Of a stretch of 64,000 nucleotides of DNA, positions 9,996-20,284 are shown one piece after another. Position 1 is the stretch's first letter. The number at the start of each line of letters is the position of its first letter. Both the position numbers and the translations under genes were made by a program. The DNA is taken from contig OZ038382.1 of assembly GCA_964036045.1 (NCBI GenBank), positions 85,721,918 through 85,785,917 of the forward strand, in the 5' to 3' direction. The stretch comes from Eutreptiella sp. 'Long Island Sound 2002' (lineage: Eukaryota > Euglenozoa > Euglenophyceae > Eutreptiales > Eutreptiaceae). Below the pieces are notes generated by a model that was not told the origin of the DNA, ran no database searches, and worked only from the letters and a program-made list of their open reading frames with translations.

Positions 9996-10656
9996 GTTGG
10001 AATATGGACAGGAGGATGCGTTGCAGTTTTTTGACCGCGTCAGCAAGGAGCGTCAGCTTGTCCAAACGAGACTGACGAAGATTCATGCAGATGCACGAAA
10101 AAAATGGATGGCTAAGCATCCCCCCCTGAGTCTGTCGGTGGGAGATCACGTTTGGGTCCGATACCTACCCACTGATAAGGTCACCAAAATCCAGCGTCTC
10201 TGGTTTGGTCCCTGTGAGGTGATTGACGTTCTCAGTGAGGCACGCTATCTGATTGCGACGCCCAAAGGAGAACAAGTGTTGCCTGCCACTCGGCTTAAGC
10301 CTTACATTGCCCCCTTCGGAGGACAGAAGGTCCCTTTCCATTACTATGTTGAGGGAGATAAGCCCCCAGTTGATAACTCCTATGTTTTGGAAGACATCCT
10401 GGACTGTAAGTGGTCAGGGAGTGGACGTAATCGAAAGAGACTGTGGCATGCCAAATGGCGTGGGCATGAGCAAGCTACATGGGAGCCCATTGATAAGTTC
10501 ATCGGTGGTGTGAACAACGTCTGGGCCCGGTACAACAAAGCTAATGGTGTGGATATATCAGTGAATGATTTGGTTCGTGTGCTGAAGAGGACTGACGGTG
10601 ATATGGAGCTTAGGAGGAATGCTATAGACCAGCTGCTCAATCTGCAGGTCCAGTGA
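9952..10656 (+). CDS. Element 1 integrase C-terminus and chromodomain
   Basis: Continues the integrase after a +1 change within a T- and G-rich stretch near 9,970-9,980 ('cgggttttggggac'), so it is probably the end of pol, separated by an indel or sequencing error, and not a separate gene. It contains the conserved 'KIQRLWFGPCEVIDVL' C-terminal beta-barrel of gypsy integrases, then a chromodomain around 10,390-10,510 ('YVLEDILDCKW' ... 'LWHAKWRGHEQATWEP'). Chromodomains of this class bind methylated histone tails and bias integration to heterochromatin. It ends at TGA. Confidence 0.88.
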   Translation: MGETQSGFGDCPPHELEYGQEDALQFFDRVSKERQLVQTRLTKIHADARKKWMAKHPPLSLSVGDHVWVRYLPTDKVTKIQRLWFGPCEVIDVLSEARYLIATPKGEQVLPATRLKPYIAPFGGQKVPFHYYVEGDKPPVDNSYVLEDILDCKWSGSGRNRKRLWHAKWRGHEQATWEPIDKFIGGVNNVWARYNKANGVDISVNDLVRVLKRTDGDMELRRNAIDQLLNLQVQ

Positions 10657-10835
10657 AGTATGGATCCAGATTTCTGTGGGGTGAGTGCGTTTTTTTTACG
10701 CCCCCCTATTTCTCTCCCTTGCTGTTATGCCATCCATCCATCCCCATTTCTTTGTCTCCCACAGATGAATTCCGATCAGAATTCCAGAATCCCAGTCAAG
10801 TTCAGGCCCAGAATTTGGGAGAATTTTAACAAAGG

Positions 10836-10912
10836 TCAGACAGGATTCCCTCAGAAATCAGACAGGATTCAGCCAGAATTCAGACAGGATTCAGCTGGAA
10901 TTCAGCCTGGAT
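10836..10912 (+). repeat. 22-bp repeats in element 1 3' untranslated region
   Basis: TCAGACAGGATTC occurs at 10,836, 10,858 and 10,880, an exact 22-bp period, with a degenerate fourth copy. It lies between the chromodomain stop and the polypurine tract. The rest of 10,657-11,015 shows only pyrimidine-rich sequence. Confidence 0.8.
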
Positions 10913-11015
10913 TTGCATTGTTTTGTCGTGTTTATGGCCTGTTTCTGCATCAGTGCACAGTGGTCAGATCTTTGGTATTTATCGGCTGTTTGTCTCCCTG
11001 ACGGTTGCCTAGCCT

Positions 11016-11025
11016 AGGAGGGGGG
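11016..11025 (+). other. Polypurine tract of element 1
   Basis: AGGAGGGGGG immediately precedes the TG of the right LTR, the expected place of the plus-strand primer. Confidence 0.85.
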
Positions 11026-11257
11026 TGCAGCAGATCAGACCACAGGTGCAGTACAGTGCACAGGTGCAGTGCACACATGTATATTCCTAGGGAGGTTAAG
11101 GCGCTTGTATTTGTGTATCGCCGAATAGTCTCCGATTGTTGTGTATTTGTTGATTTGATGCAGGATTTCATGTTGGACATTTACTGTCTTCAACAGGCCC
11201 CTTCTATGACATTCACGATGGCTTTGTTGAGCTGCAGATGCTAAGGACAGTCCTGCA
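11026..11257 (+). repeat. 3' LTR of element 1 (232 bp)
   Basis: Matches 563-794 with about 4 differences by eye, and is followed at once by the CCTAC target duplication. Confidence 0.95.
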
Positions 11258-12679
11258 CCTACATACCGTTTGCCAGTATTGCCATCGATTTCGTGGAATT
11301 ACCGGCAACACTGTTGAGATGTGAAAAATGTGATCACCTCATGGTGATCGGCGACAGGCTTACAGACTACGTGTTGGCCCTGCCTTGTCGTAAAAAAGGG
11401 CGCAGTGCGGTGAAAGCCGCAGAGCTATTTCTGAAACGGTGTGTATTCCTCATTGGCTTGCACAAGGATATTACCGCCGACAATGCCCGTGTTATAAATG
11501 GAAAGTTTTGGGACACCTTGTTCACCCTCTGGGGATTTGAGCTACGTACGATGGAAATTCATCGACCCAGCAGCAAAGGTAGGGCCGGGAGGGCAGTGCA
11601 GACTGTCACCAACAGGCTGCACAGTTTTTTAAAACAAAGCGGGCGCGAGGGTTCTACCTGGCCGCGACTGCTCTCCATGGCTCTTTGGGGCCTGAATGAC
11701 ATCCGGCCGTTATAAGCGGGTTTTCACCGTATAGGCTGCAGTTTGACTGCGAACCCGTTGGGTTCGATGATGTGGTGCAACTAGTAGATGAGTTTGATCG
11801 CGCTGAGGGCGCTGGAAAAAATTTTGACCAATTGGTCGAGGAACGCACGCATGTCCTGTTCAAATTGACTGCACTGCATAAGAAGGAAGACGCAAAGATC
11901 CTCAAGAAGCATCCTTTCCAGCGTTTCTTGCAGGGTCATTGGGACTGGGTCCGCAATATTGATGCCAAGTCCACTGAGGCAAACATCAAACGAATCTGAC
12001 AGGGCCCCTTTCACGTAATGGAAGTGGTGTCGGACGAACTGTACAAAATTTCGTACCTCAATGATTTCCTGACGGTGCTCAGCAACGCCCGCTTCAAGCC
12101 CTACCTCGCGAACCACACCGGGACCGGGTACCCCTCTACTCCAAAGTCGTTGTGGAATTTTTGGTCGAAGACGACCAATGGGTCGTCGAGTGCATCACCA
12201 AACAACAAGAGTTCCGTATTAGGCGAAACAAGGTGATGAACTGGCGGATTAAGTATGAAGGACATGCCGAGGAACATCAGGAACCGGCCAGGTGCTTTGT
12301 ACACCATCTCAATGACGAGTGGGTCAAGTACAACAAACTGCACAAAGTGAATTTGTCCCTGGGCAAGGTGAAAGCACTTTCACTCAAGGCGGGTATCCGG
12401 CATATGTCCTCCCCTCCCATGTCCTCCGGTTCCCACGAAATGCACCCTGCGGTACGGCTATGTTACTGTCTTCTTGCGTGGGACATGGGAATGTCAATAG
12501 CGGACATGCCCCTTTATGATGGTTTAGCATGGTATAGCATAGAGGTGGTAGGAACAAGAAAACAGAACCTGCCCTGCATGCGGGCACCCATAACGCATTT
12601 AGGCCCGCTCGAGGATTTCCTGGCCCTAACGCGCAGGGTAGACGTGTACTTAGGCCCCCTTCCAGGTCCTGGGCCTTAG
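11258..12679 (+). pseudogene. Family A gypsy integrase core, C-terminus and chromodomain (resumed)
   Basis: Continues the fragment at 123-562 after element 1. The integrase core is readable ('VIGDRLTDYVLALPC', 'ITADNARVINGKF', 'SSKGRAGRAVQT'); the usual catalytic Glu is replaced by Gly in GRAGRAV. A base is missing near 11,275, another near 11,702, and an in-frame TGA lies at 11,997-11,999 where the conserved motif (KIQRLW in element 1) has Trp. The chromodomain-like segment is at 12,150-12,330. The frame then stays open about 90 codons more, to 12,679, into sequence shared almost unchanged with 36,280-36,621. Confidence 0.85.
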
Positions 12680-13140
12680 CACTATGTTAAGACTAGCATA
12701 GCCGTCATCCATCTCCGAGAATAGCACACTTAAAAACCCAGGTTTTTTCAGGCCCGCCCTTAGGGGTATGAGGCCTTACGGCATATGGGGTTGACACAGC
12801 ATTAGGTCCCCCCTAGTGGGTTGAGGGCCGTATCACCGCGTCCTAAACAATTAGCAAGCGGTGAGGCAACCAATGAGGCTAGGTCCACCCGCAACGGTAT
12901 GTGGCCTTGTACTCGGAGGAGGACAAACCATTAGACCCCCGTTGAAGGGTCTGTGGTCCAACAGGCAGGTCGGGCCCAAAGGACCTTCCCTTCTTCCCCT
13001 GTACTTCCCTTCAACCTTCTAACAATCCCCCGCGCCGTTTCCCTTCCGAGCCCTCCTGCCCACCTCACCCCATACCTTGTCGCGACCTCAGGGGAGGCCG
13101 AGGAAAAAACGCCGTACCGATGCCAAATTCAGCTGAAAAC
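12680..13140 (+). repeat. 3' tail of family A (probably includes its LTR)
   Basis: No gene. The stretch is closely repeated at 36,622-37,080, directly after the second chromodomain copy, so it belongs to the family A 3' end. LTR borders cannot be set because no 5' copy is in the window. Confidence 0.7.
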
Positions 13141-13560
13141 AGCCTCGAACTCAGGTAGGTAGGTAGGTCATCTCGGGACTGGGGTTGCCCGGCAGGGGCG
13201 TCTTATCAAGGCGCTTTTGCTCACCCACCCACGGCCCTAGTGCACGTGCCCCCACAAAGCGGCTCCCCCACATGGGGGAAGGGCGCGGTTGCCGCGAGCA
13301 GTACCCTACGGCGGGTTCTGCCCAGAGAGGTAACCCATGTTCGACCGAAATCTCACATTCCTCCCCTTTGGGCGGATGATACGTGGGAGAGGGTCCGATC
13401 GCACATCCTCATCAACCTCCGAATTATGGGGCCAAGGGGCCCGGAGCAAGGCCATAGGCCCTGTCCTGCAGGCACCCCCACCTGGGTTGGTTTTCAGTAG
13501 GCGTGAGGCAACTTGAAGAAGCACGTGCTACGAGACTCGCATGCCGTGGCTCACACTCAC
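13141..13560. other. Unassigned stretch starting with GTAG repeats
   Basis: Begins with a run of GTAGGTAGGTAGG at ~13,154 and then GC-rich unique sequence. The end opposite the target site in the 41.2-41.7 kb insertion has the same GTAG run when read on the minus strand, and both share the short string CCTTTGGGCGG, so this may be a related retroposon. No gene is seen. Confidence 0.35.
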
Positions 13561-13599
13561 GCCTCCTTACTCGGTCGAGCTTGCGCTCTTCCGGGGCCC

Positions 13600-14740
13600 G
13601 GGAGTTTGAAGTAGGTCAATGCCGTAGGTTGTTCGGCTGTGTAATGATAAAGTTGCGGTGTGCTGTCGTGTCCGTGGGTATGGTCGTCGGCGGGCCTGGC
13701 TCACGTGGTGTCGCCAACCCGTGGGACGCCGTTCCCATATTGACCCTTGCATGTCCAGCTGGTTCGATGTTGGCCGGCTTGCGTGTGGTCTGTTTATGGT
13801 TGCGTCGTCGTTGCCGCAGCTGAATGGTTGGTGCTTGGGTGTGTCAGCGCCTTATGGTCAGCTCCTTCATCGTTGGTCTTTTTTCTGCTGCTACCGGCGG
13901 TGTCCCGTCATAGGCTGTTGTGCAGACAACGTGTGCGCAGTGGGCTCTTTCGTCCGAAGGTCCGCGGGTGCGCAGCCCGTTATGGCGAGTCGTTGTGGCC
14001 TTGGGGTCGGGGTTTCGAAGTAGGACGTTTTGCTTGGTTGGTCGGTTGTCGAATGGTGAGATCTCGGCGTTGTGGTGCGTTCGTGGGTATGGTCGCCGGC
14101 AGGCGTGGCGCAGGATGTTGTCACCAACCCATGGGACGCCGTCCCCGTTTCGACCCTTGCATGCCTGGCCGGTTGGGTGTTGGCTGGCTTGCGTGCGGTC
14201 CGTTCATTGTCGGATCGTTTTTCTGCAGCAGTTTGGTTGGTACCCGGTTGTGTCAGCCGCCTTATGGTCGGCCTGTGCGTCATGGGGTTGATTGCGCTGC
14301 AGCCCGCGCCGGTGTGGCTGGATGTTGTCCTTGTTGTCTTCTCGGTTTGTTCTGAGGGTTGCGGTGGCCGGCCTGTCCTGTGTGGTGGATGTGTTGCGAC
14401 CGGGGCGCGCCCGATGCGCGCTGTTGGTTTGCCGGTGTCGTGGCCGCCAGTGGTTGGCCCTTCCGGGGTTGCGTGGTGGTCCGTATGGGCCTGGCCGGCC
14501 GTGTTTGGTCGCTGTAGCTGTCCCCTACGTCATTTTTTCCCCGTCGGGGTTGTTATTTGTGGGTTGCCCAGTTTTGGGACGTCCGCGCGTGTGGTTGTTG
14601 TGTTCTTGCCAGTACGTTGGTTGGTATGCCGTCGTCTTCGCCGCCCAATGGTCGGCTTGTCCTGCCGTCGGATGCGTTGGGCCCTGGTGGTCGTGTAGGG
14701 TCTGTCCCGGTTGTCCCAGTTGCGTTTGGCCGGAATTGTA
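13600..14740. repeat. Degenerate tandem repeat, ~400-bp unit, GT-rich
   Basis: The block 13,672-13,865 is repeated at 14,083-14,275 (both run from 'GTGGGTATGGTCG' through 'GACCCTTGCATG' to 'CCTTATGGTC'). A weaker third copy of the end of the unit lies at 14,618-14,660. Spacings are about 410 and 385 bp. The long open frames here come from low stop density in GT-rich sequence, and I do not call them genes. Confidence 0.65.
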
Positions 14741-15770
14741 CGTTTTGACGGTAAGTCGCCCCCTCATGGTGGGGCGGGTCCTCAGGGGGAGAAAAGTAGC
14801 GACAATTGGTATGTCCGCTGAGAAAGGTTTTGAAATTCGGTACGACATGCCCTGTCCCGCCCTAGAGGCATCGTTGCACGCACAAACCTTCATCTGTTTT
14901 TTCGCAGTGTACTTCGACTGTCCTTTCAGCTTCGCTTGTGCTGATCATATTGACACACCCATCGGTGGCAAGGCCCCTTCGGTCCCCCTCGGTGCATCCC
15001 CGTGCTCTCCATGAGAGCCCCAGGTTGCTGCGCTTGCTCGGTGGTGAGGTGCTCGTGCTTGTGTTTGCCGGCCTGCCGTGTGCCCTATTGTGCCGTGTCT
15101 TGCGGGTCCAGTGGTGTGCGTGTCGGTGCCTCGGTGCAGTTTCTGGAGGTTGGGGTGGCCTGGCTTGTGCTCTGGTGTCGGGGCGTCCCGTCCAGGGCGT
15201 CGGGCTGGGCTCCGCGCAGCACTCCCGTGTTCGCCTGCAGGAGCCAGCGGGCTTCTGGGTCCCGCGCGGTGAGCTCTTGGCCCCTTGCGTGTTCCTGATA
15301 GGGGGCAGGAGGAAAAAGGGATGCTGGTCACTGTCGAGGCCCCCCTCTCGCACCTTGACGCTGTTAGCTTTCTGAGCTGCGGGGAACGTGTCCCGCGCAT
15401 CATTCTCGCAAGTTACGAGTGCCGAAGCCGCATCAGCGCCCCAGGAGTTTAACTTTGTCGGAGGAGGTGCGTGTCGGCTCCAGTGGCGCACGTATCCCTT
15501 GACCCTCGCCCTGGAAAGTAACGTTCTTGACGACTTGTTGATAACATTCCCGTGGTCATCGGCGAGCCCGTGGGTCCCGCGTGTTTGGCTGCCCCCTGGC
15601 CCGGCTCATCGTGTGCCCGGCTTGTGGGAGGGGAAGGTTAGGCGGAAGGCCGGGTCCGTGTCGGGCCCCGTCCTCTTCTCTGACGTTGATGGATTGCGGG
15701 GGTCCGGGGAGTGTGGCCCCTGCCCGGGAAATGTGGGAGGAATTTATTGAGGTTCGGCGGGTTCGTTGGG
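14741..15770. other. GC-rich stretch without a recognisable gene
   Basis: Minus-strand frames are open for up to ~210 codons (15,491 to 14,862) but are Pro/Thr/Arg-rich with no motif. They could be part of the decayed minus-strand gene region to the right, or chance in GC-rich DNA. Confidence 0.4.
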
Positions 15771-18286
15771 TCAATGTTGGTGCTCGACATCATGGGCCGT
15801 AGGGCTGCCAAGGGTAGCCCGCATTTGTTGGGTGTCCGCTGCATGAGCCGAGCAGTTTGACGCCTTTCTCGCCGGCGTGCCCGACCGATGGGCGTTGGTG
15901 GAGTGTGTTGCGCGGTCGCGATTGTCGGGTTGTACGAGGGGGTCCTCCTGGGCAAGGTCGGCTTGCCTGGGCTCGTCCTCGTTTACGGCCGGTCCCGCAG
16001 CCACTGGTTTGACGTCCATCGTCAGGGCCTCCGGTGAGACGAGGTGATCCCGGGGTTGCCGTGTCGTCTCCTCATCTGCGGCTGGCCTGTGTGGGATTTG
16101 CGCCGCGTGTGCGCGGCAGCGTGTCGTCGTTGCACTGCCGGGGATCAACCGCGTCGGGCGGGGCGGGGCGGTCTTGATGGTGTCGCTCCGCGTGTTCATG
16201 GGGGTATGTTCCCGGTTTCGGCTCGCGGTGGTTCAGGGCCCTGGGGGGTTTCCCACGCGTCGTGCGAGGGCGCTGCGGAGGACACTGAGGATCTCGTGCA
16301 CAAGGGCTGCGTGTGCCGCCCGGGCTTCCGTCTCACTGCGGATGGCGGGCTGCAGTTACCCGCCCATCGCCAGCGCCCAGATCTGGTGGATCGCGAAGAC
16401 GGGGCACAGGTTGGTCGCTATTATGGTCTCCGCCGTCCGCTCGTGCTGGGGGATGGCCTCCAGCTGCTGCTGCCCGTCCAGGTGGAACCTCCACATCGCC
16501 GTCCAGTCCCTGGTGTGCGACCAGCGGCGCTGTGCCCACCGCCAGAGGCAATAGAGGGCATGGCCTGGGTGCCAGTTGCCGGCTGCCCCCGACACAATGG
16601 CCGTTAGGGGGTCCGGGGGCTGGTCATTGGGCAGCGGGGTGGGGCTGTCTGGCAGGGCTGCATTCGCCGGGAGCATGGAGTCGACGCCTTCCAGCTAGGC
16701 TCCAGTGGCGCTCCTGCGTTGCGGGGTGATCCGCACTCGGTAGTAGCGGCCACTTTCGAACATGATCATGGCCATGGTGCTGGGGTCACCTTCGCGTGAT
16801 GGGGGTGCTGCGCGTGCCGTCTCCGGGTACAGCCCCACCATGCTCTTCAGGTTGCGCCCCCTATCACGGGCTGTCCTGCTATCCCATTCCGCCACGTCTT
16901 TGTACGGTGGAATGTTGAGGGTTTCGGCTCTCGGTTGCGGGGCGGCCCGTTTCCGGCCGACGGTGCTGGGCGCGGGCCTGGGGTCCGTCAGTGGCGCTAT
17001 GAGCGTATGTGCCCAGGCCAGGTGTGGGAGCCATATGCCTTCCTGGTCCGGCTGGTGGGCGGTTAACCACCAGATCCACGCTTCAACAAGGTCGTTCGTG
17101 ATCTGCATCCCGTGATGAGGAGCGCCGGGAGCTGCCGCACAAAGATGTCAGGGACCAAGGCGGAGAGCCTGTTCGGGTTGACGTCCTGGAGGTGTTCCCG
17201 GAGGGCTGCCCACAGCCCGCTCGAGGGTGCGGTGGCGTGGATGCCGTAGAACGCCCTCAGTTCCGCGTCCTCAAAGGGGTCCGTACTCCTCCGTTGCGGT
17301 GGTCTGGGGTGTGAGGGGGGCATGGTCTCCCGGTCCTGGTCCGGTGTGGCGCCAGCCGGGGAGCGGTGCCCTGGGATGGTGCCAGGGTGCCCCCCAGGCA
17401 CATTCCTTGTGGAGGGCTCCCGTTGCTGGGGCATCGAACAGGCCACGGCAATGGGCAGTGAATCACCGGACTCCTGAGGTCCGGAGTTCTCTGTCATTTC
17501 TTCGTCCGCTCCTGGGCTGCTCGCGTTGTGCTCCGGTTGTCGCGGTGCGCCCTCCGCGCCCCGGCGGTTTGACTGTGTTGCAGCTGGGGTGGGGAACCCC
17601 GTGGTGTACGGGCCCAGTTGGTCGGGTGGCCGTTGCCCGTGTCCCGGACTGGTGTCACCGTGCCCCGCTCGCGGGGGGGGGCGTTGGAGGGGTTGTCCCC
17701 CCACCCCTTGTGGAGGCCGTTGGTCGACCACGGGTCCCCTTGGCCGTGTGTCCGCTGCGCGCTGTCCCCCCTGCAGCGCGCCGGACGCCACCCCTGGGAG
17801 GGAGGCGGCGGACAAGCTGGACGTTCCGTCTGCCGCCCGGTCGGGGTCCGTGTGAAGCGCTGCCTGTCGCTCTCGCTTGGCTGGCTCGGGAATGGTGGGG
17901 ATGTGCGCCCGTTCGGAGCGGCGCCTCTTGGACTGGCGTCGGGGATCGGTGGCAGATGATGTTCGTTGGGCGTTGAGGTCGTTGGAACCTCCATGGCCTC
18001 TTTCCATATCCTCGTGGAAGACGACTCGCTGTGCTGCAGGAGGCGGTGTGCGGCTGCGGCGCCGGGAGCGGCAAGGTTTCCGTGTCTCCTGATGCACCTC
18101 CGGCGTGTAGCCTTGCACCTCTGAGGTGTGAGGACTGCCTTGGTCCCTCCGCGGGATGAACGATCGGAGGGGGCTTCTGTACGTGCCAGACTGGTGACCT
18201 GGCACCAGTCTAAAAACCCTCAGGATGGTAGCTGTGGGACAGATTGCCCACACGCACTGCCACGCTCGAAGCCAGTCGTGATACAT
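15771..18286 (-). pseudogene. Decayed minus-strand Pro-rich/Trp-rich gene, distal part
   Basis: Reading leftward from 18,286, a frame of ~400 codons is Pro/Arg/Ser-rich and ends in a helical stretch ('ELRAFYGIHA', 'LVPDIFVRQLPALLI'). Near 17,108 it continues in another frame with 'VEAWIWWLTAHQPDQEG'. That frame then stays readable to 15,771 through a TAG (~16,693), a TAA (~16,353) and a TGA (~16,240), and includes 'NWHPGHALYCLWRWAQRRW'. One frame change plus three stops mark decay. I do not recognise the family. The Trp-rich helical blocks look real; the Pro-rich spacers may not be coding. Confidence 0.35.
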
Positions 18287-18419
18287 CTCGATTTCTCGTG
18301 CGTCTTCCCTGTGTCAGGCCGGGCCCACCCCGCCCGCCAACCGTCCAGGACCCCTCCCTGGGCCAGAGATGCAGTCCTGTGGGGGACAGATGCACATACG
18401 TGGCCTCCCCCCGACCGCC

Positions 18420-18965
18420 AGACGCCAACGTGGCGCCTGCCCCGACAGCTCTGCGCCGACATGGCGCGGGCTCAGTGGCAGGGCACCATCGTGGTGCCGC
18501 GAACGTACCCGTGCGCCGTCGTGGCGCGGCCTTCTGGGCAGAGCGCCGTCGTGGCGCGGCTTTCTCGGCAGAGCGCCGCCACGGCGCCGCCCAAACAATC
18601 CAGCGCCAACGTGGCGCCACTTCAGTGGCATCACACCACCGTGGTGCAGCCAACGTGCACGTGTGCCGCCGTGGCGCAGTGTTCGGGGCACGGCGCCGTC
18701 GTGGCACTGCCCAGACAGCCCTATGCCTCCGTGGCGCCAGTTCAGTGGCAGAGCGCCATCGTGGTGCCGCCAACGTACATGTGCGCCATCGTGGCGCAAT
18801 CCTAAGGGCAGAACGCCACCGCGGCGCTGCCTAGACAGCCCTGCGCCGACGTGGCGCCAGTTCAGTGACGTGGCACCACCGTGGTGCAGTCAACGTACAC
18901 GTGCGCCGTCGTGGCGCAACCTTCAGGGCAGAGCGCCACCGTAGCGCTGCCCAAACGGTCTTCGT
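18420..18965. repeat. 30-bp minisatellite of short dyads, with 120-bp higher order
   Basis: Eighteen units in exact 30-bp register (18,423, 18,453, ... 18,933), each carrying an inverted repeat of the form GCGCC-NNC-GTGGCGC or its variant GGCACC...GGTGCC. Units alternate in a set of four, so that 18,601, 18,721 and 18,841 start near-identical 120-bp blocks. Since 30 is divisible by 3, every frame stays open, which creates false ORFs on both strands. Isolated dyads of the same type occur at 19,131 and 19,243. Confidence 0.92.
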
Positions 18966-19708
18966 GCGCCAGCCTGGCCATGGTGTGTCCTCCAGGCCAA
19001 TACTCGAGGCACCATGGCGGGGTCTGCACCTGGCGCTCCGCACCCTCCGTGACACCCCGTGCAGAGGTGACGAGTCATCGGCGGTACTCACCGCCTCACG
19101 TGCGATCGGCGAACGCCGCCGTCTCGCTCGGGCACCATCGTGGTGCCACTTTCTCGGTCACGTACCGTCTCGGTGCACGTATCGTAGGGCTCGTCGTTTG
19201 GGCTCGGCCTTTACGGCCGGGCGTCGTCGGTGACCTCCACGGCGGTGCACCACCGTGGTGCTATGGCTGTGACGCACGTCCCGCACTTACAGAACCCGGG
19301 GGTACCCAGGCCACCGGCGGTGCGCGTGATCGTGTAGCGTGACCGTACTCGCGACGCCGGCGGTACTCAGCCCGCCGGCAGTGCGCATAGTCGTGCTGGG
19401 CCGCGTTCTATTTAGCCCGGCGACGTTTTCAAGTCGGGGGTGATGCCCCGGGAGACCCACACCTTCCGTGCCCGTTGATCCTGGGACGCTACCTCGGGTG
19501 GACCCAGGACAGTTCGGAGCGGTCGGTGGCCGGGACCGGAGAGCAGATCGGACCGTAGCGTTGTCCTACACCGGCGCTTTGACCCAGACGGCCTGCTGGG
19601 AGGGGCGTTCTCAGGTGTGCGACGAGATTCGTCTTACTCTAGCGGAGGTAAGACGGAGGACTCCCTCGGCTGTGCCTGCGTGGGGCCCCCGGGGGACGAC
19701 GCCAAGGC
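18966..19708. other. GC-rich stretch, no gene seen
   Basis: Contains two stray GGCACC/GGTGCC dyads (19,131; 19,243) and two similar GGCGGTACTCA strings (19,079; 19,360). No coding signal that I trust. Confidence 0.4.
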
Positions 19709-20284
19709 TCACCGTACGTGGGACCGCGGCAGGCGCTCCTCCTCCTCCTCCTCCTCCAGAGGGGGAACCCACCCCGGTGGTGGCCCCTGGTGGCGTCCCG
19801 GGGAGTTACGGCGTGCCGCCTGCCTGGAGAGCTCCGGGACCTTTTGGGACCGTGGTAGCCGGTGGCCTGAGGCGTGCCGCTGGTAGCCGGGGGATCCAGC
19901 AATGTCCCAGATGTTGTGCCTTTGCATGGCTGCACGGATGCGCAGGGCTGCGTGTTGGTGCCACTGCCAGTATAGCCCGTTCATTTCGTCCAGGCCGTGG
20001 GCCCCCATATGCGCCATGAGCCGGATGGCCACATAGTGCCACTGGCCGGGGTGGTCCATGGTGGCGGGGGGCGTGTGCCACATCCGAAGGCCGAAGGGGA
20101 TGTCTGCCATGGTGCGGGTTCCCTCCGCGAGGTGGCGGGACCGCGAAGTAAGCAGCCATCGGATGCTGACCGCCAGGGCGAGCTGCTCCCCTGTGGTGAG
20201 CCTGTCGATCCAGAGGCCCAGGTCTTGGGCTGCCGCCTGTTCCGCGTGGGCGCTGGGGTGGCGGGCGTCGCCTTCCGAGCGCGC
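19709..20284 (-). pseudogene. Minus-strand Trp/His-rich helical ORF fragment
   Basis: Bounded upstream by a TGA at 20,285-20,287. The translation has a compact, non-low-complexity block of ~115 residues ('DLGLWIDRLTTGEQLALAV', 'GLRMWHTPPATMDHPGQWHY', 'NGLYWQWHQHAALRIRAAM') and then runs into Pro-rich sequence. Spacing of HPG, Trp and helical residues resembles the block at 16.35-16.68 kb ('NWHPGHALYCLWRWAQ'), suggesting a repeated module in one decayed gene. Function unknown. Confidence 0.35.

Larger units (their letters stand above)
563..11257 (+). mobile_element. Element 1: complete Ty3/gypsy chromovirus with dUTPase
   Basis: A 10.7-kb LTR retrotransposon bounded by two 232-bp direct repeats that begin TGCAG and end CTGCA, flanked on both sides by CCTAC (558-562 and 11,258-11,262), a 5-bp target duplication. 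A primer-binding site follows the left LTR and a polypurine tract precedes the right LTR. Internal order is gag, protease, dUTPase, Dam-like domain, RT, RNase H, integrase, chromodomain. By eye the LTRs differ at 4 of 232 positions, so insertion is recent. The coding region has no internal stop in about 1,480 pol codons, but has one frame change near 9,970. It sits inside the integrase of family A, a nested insertion. Confidence 0.95.

Noticed and set aside
13747-15014. Plus-strand ORFs of 200-240 codons in the 13.7-15.0 kb region.
   Set aside because: Overlapping open frames in a GT/GC-rich degenerate tandem repeat, with no domain and no consistent frame between repeat copies.
18420-18965. 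CRISPR-like array (regular 30-bp spacing with dyads).
   Set aside because: There are no unique spacers; the whole unit repeats, with a 120-bp higher order, in a eukaryotic transposon-rich context. It is a minisatellite.
18128-19342. Arg/Ala/Pro-rich ORFs on both strands around the minisatellite.
   Set aside because: A 30-bp period keeps every frame open; the repeats in the translations are the DNA unit.
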